From Gemmiger sp. An194 (GTDB lineage: Bacteria > Bacillota > Clostridia > Oscillospirales > Ruminococcaceae), in assembly GCF_002160145.1 (NCBI RefSeq), contig NZ_NFKA01000015.1, positions 1 to 64,000 of the forward strand: DNA of 64,000 bases, given 5' to 3'. Below the pieces are notes generated by a model that saw nothing but the letters and a program-made list of their open reading frames with translations, did not search any database and was not told the DNA's origin. A program made the translations under genes and the position numbers. This document shows positions 50,235 through 59,770 of the stretch, piece by piece. Positions within the stretch are counted from its first letter, which is position 1, and each line of letters opens with the position of its first letter.

Positions 50235-51947
50235 TCAGGCCAGGATGGGCTTGAGGGCCTCGGCCAGGGCATCCTTCTGGGCCTGAGCCTCTTCCAGGTC
50301 CTTGCCCAGGGTGGTGAAGTAGGTCTTGATCTTGGGCTCGGTGCCGGAGGGACGAACCACCACAGTGGCGCCGCCTTCCAGAGCGTAGATCAGCACGTTG
50401 GACGCGGGCAGATCGATGGTCTCGGTCTTGCCGGTGGCCAGTTCGGTGCGGGTGCCGGTCTGGTAGTCGGACACGGTAACCACCTTGTAGCCTGCAAACT
50501 CCGTCGGGGGCTCCTGGCGCAGCTTCTGCATGATGCCGGCCATCTTGTCCATGCCGGACAGGCCCGGGAACTCGTAGCTGTCCACCTTGTTCAGGTAGCG
50601 GCCGTATTCCGCGTAGATGCGGTCCAGCTCTTCCTTGATGGAGGAGCCGATGCTGCGGTAGTAGGCGGCCATCTCGCAGATCAGCATGCTGCCGATGATG
50701 GCGTCCTTATCCCGCACGTAGCTGCCTGCCAGGTAGCCGTAGCTCTCCTCGAAGCCGAAGATAAAGCGCTCCACCTGCCCGGCGGCCTCCAGACGGGCGA
50801 TCTGGTCGCCGATCCACTTGAAGCCGGTGAGCACGTTGCGGCACTCCACGCCGTAGTGGGCGGCAACCACGTCCGCCAGCGGGGTGGACACGATGCTCTT
50901 GACCATAACGGGGTCCTTGGGCATGGTGCCGTTTTCGATGCGGGCCTTGCAGATGTAGTCCAGCAGCAGCACGCCCACCTCGTTGCCGCTCAGCAGCTCA
51001 TAGCTGCCGTCCTTGCAGCGCACGGCGATGCCCACGCGGTCGGCATCCGGGTCGGTGGCCAGCATCAAGTCCGCACCGGACTTCTCGGCCAGCTCCAGAC
51101 CCAGACGCAGAGCCTCGAAGATCTCCGGGTTGGGATAGGGGCAGGTGGGGAAGTTGCCGTCCGGGTCCTTCTGCTCGGGCACGATGGTGATATCGGTGAT
51201 GCCGATGTCGCCCAGAACACGGGTCACGGGAACCAGGCCGCTGCCGTTCAGCGGGCTGTAGACCAGCTTCAGACCGGCGGTCTTGCACAGGCCGGGCCGC
51301 ACGCTGCGGCTCTCGATGGCCTGGTACAGGGCCTCGTAGCAATCCTCACCCACATACTCGATCAGACCGGCAGCCATGCCCTCCTCAAAGGACATGGTCT
51401 TGGCGCCGCTGAGCACATCGGTCTTCTGGATCTCGGCGTAGACCACATCGGCGGCCTCGTCGGTCATCTGGCAGCCGTCCGGGCCGTAGGCCTTGTAGCC
51501 GTTGTACTTGGCGGGGTTGTGGCTGGCGGTGACCATGATGCCCGCGTTGCAGTTGTAGTAACGGGTGGCAAAGCTGAGTGCGGGAACCGGCATCAGTGCC
51601 TTGTAGATGCGCACCTTCACGCCGTTGGCGGCCAGCACCTCGGCAGCAGCCTTGGCAAACACATCGCTCTTGATGCGGCTGTCGTAGCTGATGGCCACGG
51701 TCTGGGTGCCGCCCTGGGTCTTGACCCAGTTGGCCAGGCCCTGGGTTGCCTGACGCACCACATACACATTCATCCGGTTGGTGCCCGCGCCGATCACGCC
51801 GCGCAGACCGGCGGTACCGAACTTCAGCGACACGGCGAACCGGTCCTTGATGGCCTCGTCGTCATCCTTCACGCTTTCCAGCTCGGGCTTCAGATCCGGG
51901 TCGTCCAGATCAAACGCCAGCCAGCGCTCGTACTCATTTTTATACAT
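50235..51947 (-). CDS. phosphoglucomutase/phosphomannomutase
   Basis: The 570-residue alpha-phosphohexomutase has the phosphoserine loop TASHNPAKYNGYKAYG, the metal loop DPDADR, the sugar loop GFEESYGY and the phosphate-binding loop RPSGTEPKIK. The length fits PgcA-type phosphoglucomutases, which feed UDP-glucose and wall glycans. A GTG at 51956 is in frame, but ATG 51947 sits better after AGGTG. It is transcribed alone from the promoter at 52007-52035. Confidence 0.93.
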   Translation of the reverse strand: MYKNEYERWLAFDLDDPDLKPELESVKDDDEAIKDRFAVSLKFGTAGLRGVIGAGTNRMNVYVVRQATQGLANWVKTQGGTQTVAISYDSRIKSDVFAKAAAEVLAANGVKVRIYKALMPVPALSFATRYYNCNAGIMVTASHNPAKYNGYKAYGPDGCQMTDEAADVVYAEIQKTDVLSGAKTMSFEEGMAAGLIEYVGEDCYEALYQAIESRSVRPGLCKTAGLKLVYSPLNGSGLVPVTRVLGDIGITDITIVPEQKDPDGNFPTCPYPNPEIFEALRLGLELAEKSGADLMLATDPDADRVGIAVRCKDGSYELLSGNEVGVLLLDYICKARIENGTMPKDPVMVKSIVSTPLADVVAAHYGVECRNVLTGFKWIGDQIARLEAAGQVERFIFGFEESYGYLAGSYVRDKDAIIGSMLICEMAAYYRSIGSSIKEELDRIYAEYGRYLNKVDSYEFPGLSGMDKMAGIMQKLRQEPPTEFAGYKVVTVSDYQTGTRTELATGKTETIDLPASNVLIYALEGGATVVVRPSGTEPKIKTYFTTLGKDLEEAQAQKDALAEALKPILA

Positions 51948-52006
51948 TGCACACACCTGCTTTTTGTTTATTTCGACACTTTTTGTATAAAGTATCTATC
52001 ATCTTT

Positions 52007-52035
52007 ATTCTAATGGAGTCTGTTCGAAAAGTCAA
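52007..52035 (-). promoter_or_regulatory. promoter of the phosphoglucomutase gene
   Basis: TTGACT, a 17-base spacer and TAGAAT on the minus strand, about 60 bases upstream of the start. Confidence 0.65.
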
Positions 52036-52109
52036 TCGAGCCGTTTGTTTTTGTGCAAGCAAACAAGTTAATCACTTTAAAATGCCGCATTCTTCACAGA
52101 AGCTGCGCC

Positions 52110-52138
52110 TTGTGCATTTCTCCCGCTGGAAGTATACT
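52110..52138 (+). promoter_or_regulatory. promoter of the comM-like gene
   Basis: TTGTGC, a 17-base spacer and TATACT, 40 bases upstream of the ATG at 52179. Confidence 0.72.
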
Positions 52139-52178
52139 AAAAAGGAACTGAAATTTTTGAAAAAACGGAGCGGATGGC

Positions 52179-53708
52179 ATGTTTGCAAAAGTGAACAGCT
52201 TTGGCGTGCGGGGCTTGGCAGGCTTCGCCGTCACGGCGGAAGCGGATATCAGCGGCGGATTGCCCCAGCTTTCCATTGTGGGTCTGCCTGACAGCGCGGT
52301 CAAGGAGGCGGCGGACCGGGTGCGCAGCGCGGTGAAGAACCTGGGCTTTTCCTGGCCCTCCAGCCGGATTACCGTGAACCTGGCCCCGGCAGACGTGCGC
52401 AAAACCGGCCCTCTTTACGACCTGCCGGTATTTCTGGCTCTGCTGTGTGCCGCCGGGCAGCTGCCCGCGCCCGGGGCGCACCAGGCCTTTATCGGGGAAC
52501 TGTCGCTGGACGGCGCGCTGCGGCCGGTGCAGGGCATTCTGCCCATGGCGCTGGCGGCGGCGGAATACGGGGTGACCGAGCTGTTCGTGCCCACCGAAAA
52601 TGCCGCCGAGGCGGCCACGGCCGAGGGCCTGACGGTTTACGGCGCCGACACCGCCCGTCAGGTGGCGGACCATCTGCGGGGCGAAGCGCAGCTGACCGCC
52701 GCGGTCTGCCCGCCCTTCTCGGGCCAGGGACACACCGACGGGCTGGACTTTTCCGATGTGCGCGGCCAGCTGATGGCCCGGCGCGCGCTGGAGATCGCCG
52801 CCGCGGGCGGTCACAACGTGCTGCTCATCGGCCCGCCGGGCACCGGCAAATCCATGCTGGCCCGCCGCCTGCCGGGCATCCTGCCTCCCCTCACCCGCCC
52901 CGAGGCGGTGGAGTGCACCAAGATCTATTCGGTGGCCGGGCTGCTGCCCGGAAACAGCGGCCTTTTGACCCAGCGACCCTTCCGCAGCCCGCACCACAGC
53001 GTGAGCGCCCCTGCCCTGGCGGGCGGCGGCGCACAGATCCGCCCCGGCGAGGTGAGCCTTGCCCACAATGGGGTGCTGTTTCTGGATGAGCTGCCGGAAT
53101 TCCACCGGGATGCTCTGGAGGTGCTGCGCCAGCCCCTGGAGGACGGGGTGGTCACCGTGAGCCGGGCCTCCGGCAGCGCCACCTACCCCAGCCGCTTCAT
53201 GCTGGTTGCCGCCATGAACCCTTGCAAGTGCGGGTATTTCGGCCATCCCACCCGGCCCTGTACCTGCCCGCCCAGCGCGGTGGAGCGGTACCGCCAGCGG
53301 ATCTCCGGCCCGCTGCTGGACCGGATCGACCTGCACGTGGATGTAAGCCCCGTGGCCTACGACGAACTGAGCGCCGAGGAGCCGGGCGAATGCAGCGCCG
53401 CCATTCTGGAGCGTGTACTGGCTGCCCGTGCGGTGCAGCTGGCCCGGTTCGAGACCACCGGTGTGACCTGCAACGCCCATCTGCCCAGCCGGGCCCTGCG
53501 GCAGGTCTGCCGCCTGGACGACGCAGCCGCCGCCACCCTGCGGGCTGCCTTTGACCGGCTGGGGCTCTCCGCCCGGGCCCACGACCGCATTTTAAAGGTG
53601 AGCCGCACCATTGCCGATCTTTCCGGCAGCAAAACCATCGGAGCGGCTCATGTGGCCGAAGCGCTGCAGTACCGCAGCCTGGACCGGAAATACTGGTACG
53701 ACAAATAA
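52179..53708 (+). CDS. comM: ComM/YifB-family AAA+ ATPase (Mg-chelatase-like)
   Basis: The 509-residue protein has the N-terminal ChlI domain (GLPQLSIVGLPDSAVKEAADRVRSAV), Walker A GPPGTGKSMLARRLPGILPP, Walker B LFLDELPEF and a C-terminal helical domain with RAHDRILKVSRTIADL. ComM is a hexameric helicase that drives branch migration during natural transformation. GGAG lies upstream of the ATG. Confidence 0.93.
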   Translation: MFAKVNSFGVRGLAGFAVTAEADISGGLPQLSIVGLPDSAVKEAADRVRSAVKNLGFSWPSSRITVNLAPADVRKTGPLYDLPVFLALLCAAGQLPAPGAHQAFIGELSLDGALRPVQGILPMALAAAEYGVTELFVPTENAAEAATAEGLTVYGADTARQVADHLRGEAQLTAAVCPPFSGQGHTDGLDFSDVRGQLMARRALEIAAAGGHNVLLIGPPGTGKSMLARRLPGILPPLTRPEAVECTKIYSVAGLLPGNSGLLTQRPFRSPHHSVSAPALAGGGAQIRPGEVSLAHNGVLFLDELPEFHRDALEVLRQPLEDGVVTVSRASGSATYPSRFMLVAAMNPCKCGYFGHPTRPCTCPPSAVERYRQRISGPLLDRIDLHVDVSPVAYDELSAEEPGECSAAILERVLAARAVQLARFETTGVTCNAHLPSRALRQVCRLDDAAAATLRAAFDRLGLSARAHDRILKVSRTIADLSGSKTIGAAHVAEALQYRSLDRKYWYDK

Positions 53709-53760
53709 AGCCGCACCGCATCATTCGCGCCGAAAGGCTCAGGCAAAATAAGGAGAACCC

Positions 53761-54231
53761 ATGAAAAACACTACCCTTTGCTACATTGAACAGAACGGCT
53801 GCTACCTGATGCTTCATCGGGTAAAAAAGCACCAGGACCCCAACGCCGGCAAATGGATCGGCGTGGGCGGCAAGTTTGAGGAAAACGAAAGCCCGGACGA
53901 ATGCCTGGTGCGTGAGGTAAAGGAGGAGACCGGCCTGACCCTCACCCGCTGGCGCTGCCGGGGCATCGTGACCTTTGTATCCGACGAATGGCCCACCGAG
54001 TACATGCATCTGTTCACAGCGGACGGCTTTGAGGGCCAGCTCGCCGACTGCGACGAGGGCGAGCTGGCCTGGGTGAAAAAGGAGGATGTGCCCGCACTGC
54101 GGCTCTGGGAGGGCGACCGGGTCTTTCTGGAGCTGCTGACGAAGGAGGAGCCCTTCTTTCTGCTCAAGCTGATCTACCGGGGCGAAGCGCTTGCCGGGGC
54201 GGTTCTGAACGGCCGGACGCTAGCGCTGTGA
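53761..54231 (+). CDS. NUDIX hydrolase, MutT-like
   Basis: The 156-residue protein has a complete NUDIX box, GGKFEENESPDECLVREVKEETGL, which binds the catalytic metal. The N-terminal TTLCYIEQNGCYLMLHRVKK resembles 8-oxo-dGTP diphosphatases, so nucleotide-pool cleaning is likely but not proven. AAGGAGA precedes the ATG. It lies 52 bases after comM. Confidence 0.88.
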   Translation: MKNTTLCYIEQNGCYLMLHRVKKHQDPNAGKWIGVGGKFEENESPDECLVREVKEETGLTLTRWRCRGIVTFVSDEWPTEYMHLFTADGFEGQLADCDEGELAWVKKEDVPALRLWEGDRVFLELLTKEEPFFLLKLIYRGEALAGAVLNGRTLAL

Positions 54232-54301
54232 CCATTTTTTAATCAAAACAGGTTGTTGTGTAAGTTATCGAAAACTTTTCCGTATATCCTTTCATTTTTT
54301 A

Positions 54302-54330
54302 TTGACTTTTAACACAAAACGTACCATAAT
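54302..54330 (+). promoter_or_regulatory. promoter of gmk
   Basis: TTGACT, a 17-base spacer and CATAAT, about 50 bases upstream of gmk. Confidence 0.68.
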
Positions 54331-54381
54331 GAAGGTAACAGGTCCCCTGCACATTATTTGGAAAGGTGGTTGCTTTCAGTT

Positions 54382-55074
54382 ATGAGCGTTGAGAAAACTT
54401 ATTTTGATAAAATCGCGGAGTATGGTCAGCTGGTCATCATTTCCGGTCCCAGCGGCGTAGGCAAGAGCACCGTCATCACCAACTACATTGCAGAGCATCC
54501 CAATGCCTGCAAATGTGTTTCCGTGACCACCCGGCCCCCCCGGCCGGATGAAGAGGACGGCGAGGACCACTACTTTGTGTCTCATCAGGAGTTCGAGCAG
54601 CTGATCCGTTCCCAGCAGCTGCTGGAATATGTCTACCGGGGCCAGAACGGCTATGGCACCCCCAAGAACGCAGTGGAAAAGCTGCGCCGGGCGGGTCGCA
54701 ACGTGATTCTGGATGTGGATGTGGTGGGCGCCACCAAGATCCGCACCCTCTGCCCGGATGCTACCCTGATCTTCATCATGCCTCCCTCCTGGGAGGAGCT
54801 GGAGCGCCGCCTGCGCTCGGATGCCACCAAGACCGAGGAGAAGATCCGCTCTGAGCTGGAAACCGCACAGGAAGAGGTTCTGTGCGCCGGTCAGTATGAT
54901 TACATTCTGATCAATGATACCGTAGAAAAGACCGTGCGCCGCCTGGGCCAGATCATCCACGGCAACCGTTACAGCCGCAACAGCATGCGCGCCTTCCTGG
55001 AAAGCTACATCGAGAGCGAGCTGGCACCCCAGTCCGATCTGGCGGACGAGATCCTCTCCATCGGCCGGGACTAA
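54382..55074 (+). CDS. gmk: guanylate kinase-like protein
   Basis: The enzyme phosphorylates GMP to GDP. The 230-residue product has the P-loop ISGPSGVGKST, the GMP-binding SVTTRPPRPDEEDGEDHYFV, and LDVDVVGATKIR. It is about 25 residues longer at the C-terminus than typical Gmk. A TTG at 54358 is in frame, but it precedes the AAAGGTGG site, so ATG 54382 was chosen. The usual neighbour rpoZ is absent. Confidence 0.92.
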   Translation: MSVEKTYFDKIAEYGQLVIISGPSGVGKSTVITNYIAEHPNACKCVSVTTRPPRPDEEDGEDHYFVSHQEFEQLIRSQQLLEYVYRGQNGYGTPKNAVEKLRRAGRNVILDVDVVGATKIRTLCPDATLIFIMPPSWEELERRLRSDATKTEEKIRSELETAQEEVLCAGQYDYILINDTVEKTVRRLGQIIHGNRYSRNSMRAFLESYIESELAPQSDLADEILSIGRD

Positions 55075-55103
55075 GCTTCTCTGTCATTTCCCGCAACACA
55101 TAA

Positions 55104-55134
55104 GAAAGCCCCCGGAGGTTTCCGGGGGCTTTCT
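55104..55134 (+). terminator. Rho-independent terminator of gmk
   Basis: AAAGCCCCCGGA and TCCGGGGGCTTT with a short loop, followed by a CT-rich end. Confidence 0.88.
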
Positions 55135-55172
55135 CTATGCCAACTGCCCGCTGTCGATTGCCCACTCTGCAC

Positions 55173-55226
55173 AAAAAATCCGCCGGGAAGTGCCTGCATT
55201 CAGGCCTTCCCGGCGGATTTTGATTT
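55173..55226 (-). terminator. Rho-independent terminator of the sigma-DUF4179 unit
   Basis: AAAATCCGCCGGGAAG and CTTCCCGGCGGATTTT form a 16-bp stem with a 15-base loop; the minus-strand T-run is complete. Confidence 0.92.
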
Positions 55227-56674
55227 TACTCGGTGATGTATTCCATATCCAGCGCTTCGCCGTTCAGGGTAACCGACTTCACCTGGGAAAGATCCAGGAT
55301 CTCGTTGAACATGCTGTTCAGTGTCACGCCCTCATCGGAAACCGAGGTACCGGCGGCGGAGGTCTCCACCTGGGTGCCGTCCTGCAGCTGGATGGTGATT
55401 TCCGGCATGGGCATCTCGCTGCCCATATCCCACATATCGCCGCTGCCGCGCACGGTAAGCGCCACCGGGGAGATGGTCACGCTCTCCACGCTCCAGCCGC
55501 CCAGGTCCAGATTCAGCTTGCTCTGCAGCCGCTCCTTCACCTGCTCCATCCGGAAGGTGGTGGACCACTCGCCCTGAGTCAGGGACTCATAGGTGGTGCC
55601 GCTGTAGACCAGCTCCATGTCGCTCACATCCCGGTCCTCGGGCAAAAAGAGCACATATTCATTGGTGGCGGTATAATACAGCTCCTGACTCAGCTCGGTG
55701 CGGGGACCGATGTTCAGCTCCAGAACCGGCAGGTCCAGAATCTGACCCGAGGCGTCCTGCAAACGGAAGCCAATGCTGTTCACACCGCCCAGCACACTGT
55801 CGGTATTGTACTGAATGTGCAGCTGGTTGCCGATCTTGGCGGCGGCGGCCACACTGGCCCAGTCCACGCCATCGATCTTCAGGCTTTCCGCCCAGGGCTC
55901 CAGCACCGGCACCTGGCCGGAATCCTTCAGCTGATCGATCTCCTCCAGGCTGATTACTTCGTTTTCCATATCGCCCGAAGCCGCCATGCTGCCCATGACC
56001 TGGCCCTCCTCGGGGGCTGCGTATTCCGCAGCCGGACCGCTGGCCAGCAGCTCGCTCACCGTGTAGCCGGTGGGCTCATCGCTCACCTGCTGCTCACCGC
56101 TGAGCAGCGAGCGGGCGCTCACGGTGATCTTTTCCCCGGCATCGACGTCGCCGCCCATGCCCTCCAGCCGCAGGATAGCGGTCTCGGTGGTCTCGTCGTA
56201 GCTCACCACGTGAGCAAACGCCATGCCCATGTCCTCGCTGATCTTGCAGTCCATCAGACGCACGGTATCGCTCACGCGGCCCTGCCCGGTGGTATCCTGC
56301 AGGCTCAGGAACGCCACGGCCACGCCGCCGTCGTTCACCGCGCCCAGCACCTCCATGCGGATGCCCTGGTCCTCGCTCACCTCATTCACCGGCTGCAGAA
56401 TGGCAATGGTGTCCTCCGAGAGGCCTTTCAGGCTTTCCCGCAGCTCCGGCGCAGCGGCCAGCGTACCGGCGCTGAGCACCATGACCGCGGCAAAGCTTGC
56501 TGCCACCGCCAGCACACGGCGCATCGGGCGGCGGCGCGGCGTTACGGTCAGGCTGGGCCTGCACTGGGCCAGGATAGCATTCTTTTGGGAAGCATCCAGT
56601 TGGATGCTTCCCAACTCGCGATCGATCGCGAGGCGGATGGTATCGTCGCAGCGTTTGTCGTCAAAGATCCTCAT
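55226..56674 (-). CDS. DUF4179-type membrane protein, probable anti-sigma partner
   Basis: The 482-residue protein has a short cytoplasmic N-terminus (MRIFDDKRCDDTIRLAIDREL), one span near residues 52-72 and a large outside part made of beta-rich repeats. This is the layout of DUF4179 proteins that are encoded with ECF sigma factors and hold them at the membrane. Its start overlaps the sigma gene by 14 bases, and GGAGGGAGG precedes the ATG. The signal is unknown. Confidence 0.82.
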   Translation of the reverse strand: MRIFDDKRCDDTIRLAIDRELGSIQLDASQKNAILAQCRPSLTVTPRRRPMRRVLAVAASFAAVMVLSAGTLAAAPELRESLKGLSEDTIAILQPVNEVSEDQGIRMEVLGAVNDGGVAVAFLSLQDTTGQGRVSDTVRLMDCKISEDMGMAFAHVVSYDETTETAILRLEGMGGDVDAGEKITVSARSLLSGEQQVSDEPTGYTVSELLASGPAAEYAAPEEGQVMGSMAASGDMENEVISLEEIDQLKDSGQVPVLEPWAESLKIDGVDWASVAAAAKIGNQLHIQYNTDSVLGGVNSIGFRLQDASGQILDLPVLELNIGPRTELSQELYYTATNEYVLFLPEDRDVSDMELVYSGTTYESLTQGEWSTTFRMEQVKERLQSKLNLDLGGWSVESVTISPVALTVRGSGDMWDMGSEMPMPEITIQLQDGTQVETSAAGTSVSDEGVTLNSMFNEILDLSQVKSVTLNGEALDMEYITE

Positions 56675-57200
56675 ACGGCCCTCCCTCCAAACGTTTTTTC
56701 AGCAGCTCCCGCGCCCGGTGAAGCCGGATGCTCACAGTGGACTGAGGCGCGCCCAGAATGGCGGCGATCTCGCCCACCCGCAGCTGCTGATAATAGTGCA
56801 GAAGGATGACCTCGCGGTATTTCGGCTTCAGGGCCATGATCTCCTGGATCAGGCGGCCTTCTTCCGAACGGGGCTCCTGGCCCGCGGGCAGTTCAGGGTA
56901 CTGGTCCACCAGATTGACCCGCCGCTTCCAGGCACTGCGCAGATAATCCTTGCACACATTCACGGTGATCTTCATCACCCAGGCCTTTTCCGCCGCCGCA
57001 TCCGGGATGGCGGGCCAGGCCCGATAAATTTTTACAAAGGCGTCCTGCACAGCGTCCTGAGCCAGATGCACATCCCCCAGATACATGCAGCAAAGCCGCA
57101 GCATTCCGTTGCCGTATTCGTCCACCAGCCGCTCCATCTGCTGCTGGGTGCATGGGGTCTGCGAGGCCACAAAATCACGCTCCTTCTTGAGCGCCTCCAT
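56661..57200 (-). CDS. ECF-type RNA polymerase sigma factor
   Basis: The product of about 179 residues has sigma region 2 (YGNGMLRLCCMYLGDVHLAQDAVQDAFVKIYRAWP) and region 4 (LKPKYREVILLHYYQQLRVGEIAAILGAPQSTVSIRLHRARELL), with no regions 1 or 3. The start is uncertain: ATG 57200 has weak support, while GTG 57170 follows AAGGAG at nine-base spacing. It is cotranscribed with the DUF4179 protein that should inhibit it. Confidence 0.9.
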   Translation of the reverse strand: MEALKKERDFVASQTPCTQQQMERLVDEYGNGMLRLCCMYLGDVHLAQDAVQDAFVKIYRAWPAIPDAAAEKAWVMKITVNVCKDYLRSAWKRRVNLVDQYPELPAGQEPRSEEGRLIQEIMALKPKYREVILLHYYQQLRVGEIAAILGAPQSTVSIRLHRARELLKKRLEGGPYEDL

Positions 57201-57252
57201 TCTACAAACGATACCTGCGCCCTGAAATATTTCAAATTTCAAAAAATTCTTG

Positions 57253-57272
57253 CGATTTTCTTAAGAAAATCG
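57253..57272. promoter_or_regulatory. perfect 20-bp palindrome upstream of the sigma gene
   Basis: CGATTTTCTTAAGAAAATCG is self-complementary with no spacer, about 50-70 bases before the sigma start. On the minus strand TGTAACC lies further upstream and may be part of an ECF-type -35, which is only a suggestion. The gap 57201-57419 also holds a hairpin at 57316-57347 (GCCCC-GCTCTGC type). Confidence 0.5.
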
Positions 57273-57419
57273 ATACCTCTTGGTTACAACTTCGAAACAT
57301 GCCATAATACACGGCAGCCCCAGCTCTGCACAAAGCAGAGCCGGGGCCTCGATGCCCGGTCTGTCCGGGTATTTATGTTGCTATTATACCAGCTTTTCGC
57401 CCTGTTAACAAGCGCAAGA

Positions 57420-59726
57420 TTACACCAGTACCAGCTTGCCGTCCTGCACATCCAGCTTTGCGGTGCCGGTGAGGGTGCCCGCCACAAAGCGCTCGGCCAG
57501 GGGGTCCTCCACCTGCTTGCGGATCACCCGGCGCAGGTCGCGGGCGCCGAACTTCACGCCGCCGCACTCCTTCACCAGCTGCTCCAGCGCAGCGGGGGTG
57601 TACTCCAGCGCCAGGCCCTTGTCGGCCATGGGCTGGCGGTACTCGTCCAGCATCAGCCCGGCAATGCGGCACAGGCTCTGCTCGTTCAGCGGCTTGAAGG
57701 CCACGATCTCATCCACACGGCCCAGGAACTCCGGCCGCAGGAAATCGCCCAGCGCCTTCATCATCTTGTTCTCGCTGATCTGCTCTGCGCTCTTGTTGAA
57801 GCCGGTCTCGCCGGTCTTCTCGGTGCTGCCCGCGTTGCTGGTCATGCAGATGACCGTGTTCTCAAAGTTCACGGTGCGGCCCTGGCTGTCGGTAATGCGG
57901 CCCTCGTCCAGAATCTGCAGCAGGATGTTCAGCACATCCGGGTGGGCCTTCTCGATCTCGTCGAAGAGCACCACGCTGTAGGGACGGCGGCGCACCTGCT
58001 CGGTGAGCTGGCCCGCCTCGTCGTGGCCCACGTAGCCCGGAGGGGCGCCGATCAGACGGCTGACGGTGTGCTTCTCCATATACTCGCTCATGTCAAAGCG
58101 AATCAGCGGGTCCACCGAGTCGAACAGCTGGTTGGCCAGCTGCTTGACCAGCTCGGTCTTGCCCACGCCGGTGGGGCCAACAAACAGGAAACTCGCCGGG
58201 CGGCGGCGGCCGGACAGGTCTGCCCGGGCCCGCTTCATGGCGCGGGCCACCGCGCTCACCGCCTCATCCTGGCCGATGATGTGCTTTTTCAGCTCGGTCT
58301 CCAGGTTCACCAGCTTGGCGAACTCGCTCTCCTGCACCTTCACGGCGGGGATGCCGGTCCACAGCTCGATGACCTTGGCCACGTCCTCCATCTCCACCTG
58401 GATGCCCCCGGCCTTCAGCTCCAGGGCGGGCAGCTCCTCCCGCAGGCGGGCCAGATCGGTCTTGATCTGGGCCAGACGGGCATAGTATTCCTCGGCCTGG
58501 CCTTCGCCCTCGCCGGACTGCTCCGCCGCCAGCTCCTCGGCCTCCAGCTCGGCGATCTTTTTGTGGGTATCGGCCAGCTGGCTGATCTCCGGGTGGCGCA
58601 GGTTGCAGCAGGCGCAGGCCTCGTCCAGCAGGTCGATGGCCTTATCCGGCAGGAAACGGTCGGAGATGTAGCGCTCGCTCAGGTTGACCACCGCGGCCAC
58701 AATGGCCTGGCTGACCTCCACGCCGTGGTGCTTCTCGTAGTATTTCTTGATGCCGCCGATCACCTCGATGGCCTGGGCCAGGCTGGGCTCGCCCACCTTG
58801 ACCGGCTGGAAGCGGCGCTCCAGCGCCTGGTCCTTCTCGATGTATTTGCGGTACTCGGCAAAGGTGGTGGCGCCGATCACCTGGATCTCGCCGCGGCTGA
58901 GGGCGGGCTTCAGAATGTTGCCCGCATTCATGGCGCCCTCGCTGTCGCCCGCGCCGGTGATGCTGTGGATCTCGTCGATGAACAGGATCACATTTCCGGC
59001 GCTCTTCACCTCGCTGATGAGGCCCTTCACCCGCTGTTCGAACTGGCCGCGGAACTGGGTACCGGCCACCAGACCGGTCAGATCCAGCAGATACAGCTGC
59101 TTGCCCTTCAGGCAGGAGGGCACCTGGTCCCGGGCGATGCGCTGGGCGATGCCCTCGGCGATGGCGGTCTTGCCAACGCCCGCCTCACCGATCAGGCAGG
59201 GGTTGTTCTTCTGGCGGCGGGCCAGAATCTGGATGGTGCGGTAGATCTCCTGCTCGCGGCCGATGATCTCGTCCAGCTTACCGGCCTTGGCCTTAGCGGT
59301 CAGGTTCTCGCAGTATTTGTCCAGGAACTTGTAGCGGGACTTTTTGCCCTTTTCGTTTTTCTCGCCGTCCTTTTCCTTCTTGTCCTTCGCGCCGAAGCCG
59401 AAGGGGAAGGTGGCGCTGCCGCCGGGGGTGAAGCCGTCGTCGTCGCCCTCATTGCTCTCATCGGCATCCGGGTCCTCCTGGCCGCCCATGGGGCCGAAGG
59501 GGAACATGCCGTTCTCGCCCGCTTCCTCCATGAAGCTGCTCATGCGCTCCTCCATGTTCTCCAGATCCTGGTCGGAGACGCCGAACTGCTTCATCAAATC
59601 GTCCACAGGCTTGATGCCCAGCTCCCGGGCACAAGTGAGGCAATAGCCCTCCTGCTTGGGCTGGCCAGCCTCCATGCGCTGCACGAACACAATGGCCGTG
59701 CGCTTTTTACAACGTACACAAAGCAT
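57420..59726 (-). CDS. clpE: Clp ATPase with N-terminal zinc finger (ClpE-like)
   Basis: The 768-residue AAA+ unfoldase has an N-terminal zinc finger (MLCVRCKKR and CLTCAREL), the first ATPase domain (GEAGVGKTAI), a middle coiled coil and the second ATPase domain (GPTGVGKTEL) with GRTVNFENTVICMTSNAG. It lacks the Clp_N repeats of ClpC, which with the zinc finger favours ClpE. It feeds damaged proteins to ClpP. Regulation by CtsR is common in Firmicutes, but no clear CtsR box was found here. AAAGGGAAA precedes the ATG. Confidence 0.88.
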   Translation of the reverse strand: MLCVRCKKRTAIVFVQRMEAGQPKQEGYCLTCARELGIKPVDDLMKQFGVSDQDLENMEERMSSFMEEAGENGMFPFGPMGGQEDPDADESNEGDDDGFTPGGSATFPFGFGAKDKKEKDGEKNEKGKKSRYKFLDKYCENLTAKAKAGKLDEIIGREQEIYRTIQILARRQKNNPCLIGEAGVGKTAIAEGIAQRIARDQVPSCLKGKQLYLLDLTGLVAGTQFRGQFEQRVKGLISEVKSAGNVILFIDEIHSITGAGDSEGAMNAGNILKPALSRGEIQVIGATTFAEYRKYIEKDQALERRFQPVKVGEPSLAQAIEVIGGIKKYYEKHHGVEVSQAIVAAVVNLSERYISDRFLPDKAIDLLDEACACCNLRHPEISQLADTHKKIAELEAEELAAEQSGEGEGQAEEYYARLAQIKTDLARLREELPALELKAGGIQVEMEDVAKVIELWTGIPAVKVQESEFAKLVNLETELKKHIIGQDEAVSAVARAMKRARADLSGRRRPASFLFVGPTGVGKTELVKQLANQLFDSVDPLIRFDMSEYMEKHTVSRLIGAPPGYVGHDEAGQLTEQVRRRPYSVVLFDEIEKAHPDVLNILLQILDEGRITDSQGRTVNFENTVICMTSNAGSTEKTGETGFNKSAEQISENKMMKALGDFLRPEFLGRVDEIVAFKPLNEQSLCRIAGLMLDEYRQPMADKGLALEYTPAALEQLVKECGGVKFGARDLRRVIRKQVEDPLAERFVAGTLTGTAKLDVQDGKLVLV

Positions 59727-59770
59727 ATCTCATTTCCCTTTCTTTCGGGTGCCGGGGCCAAAGGCCCGGC

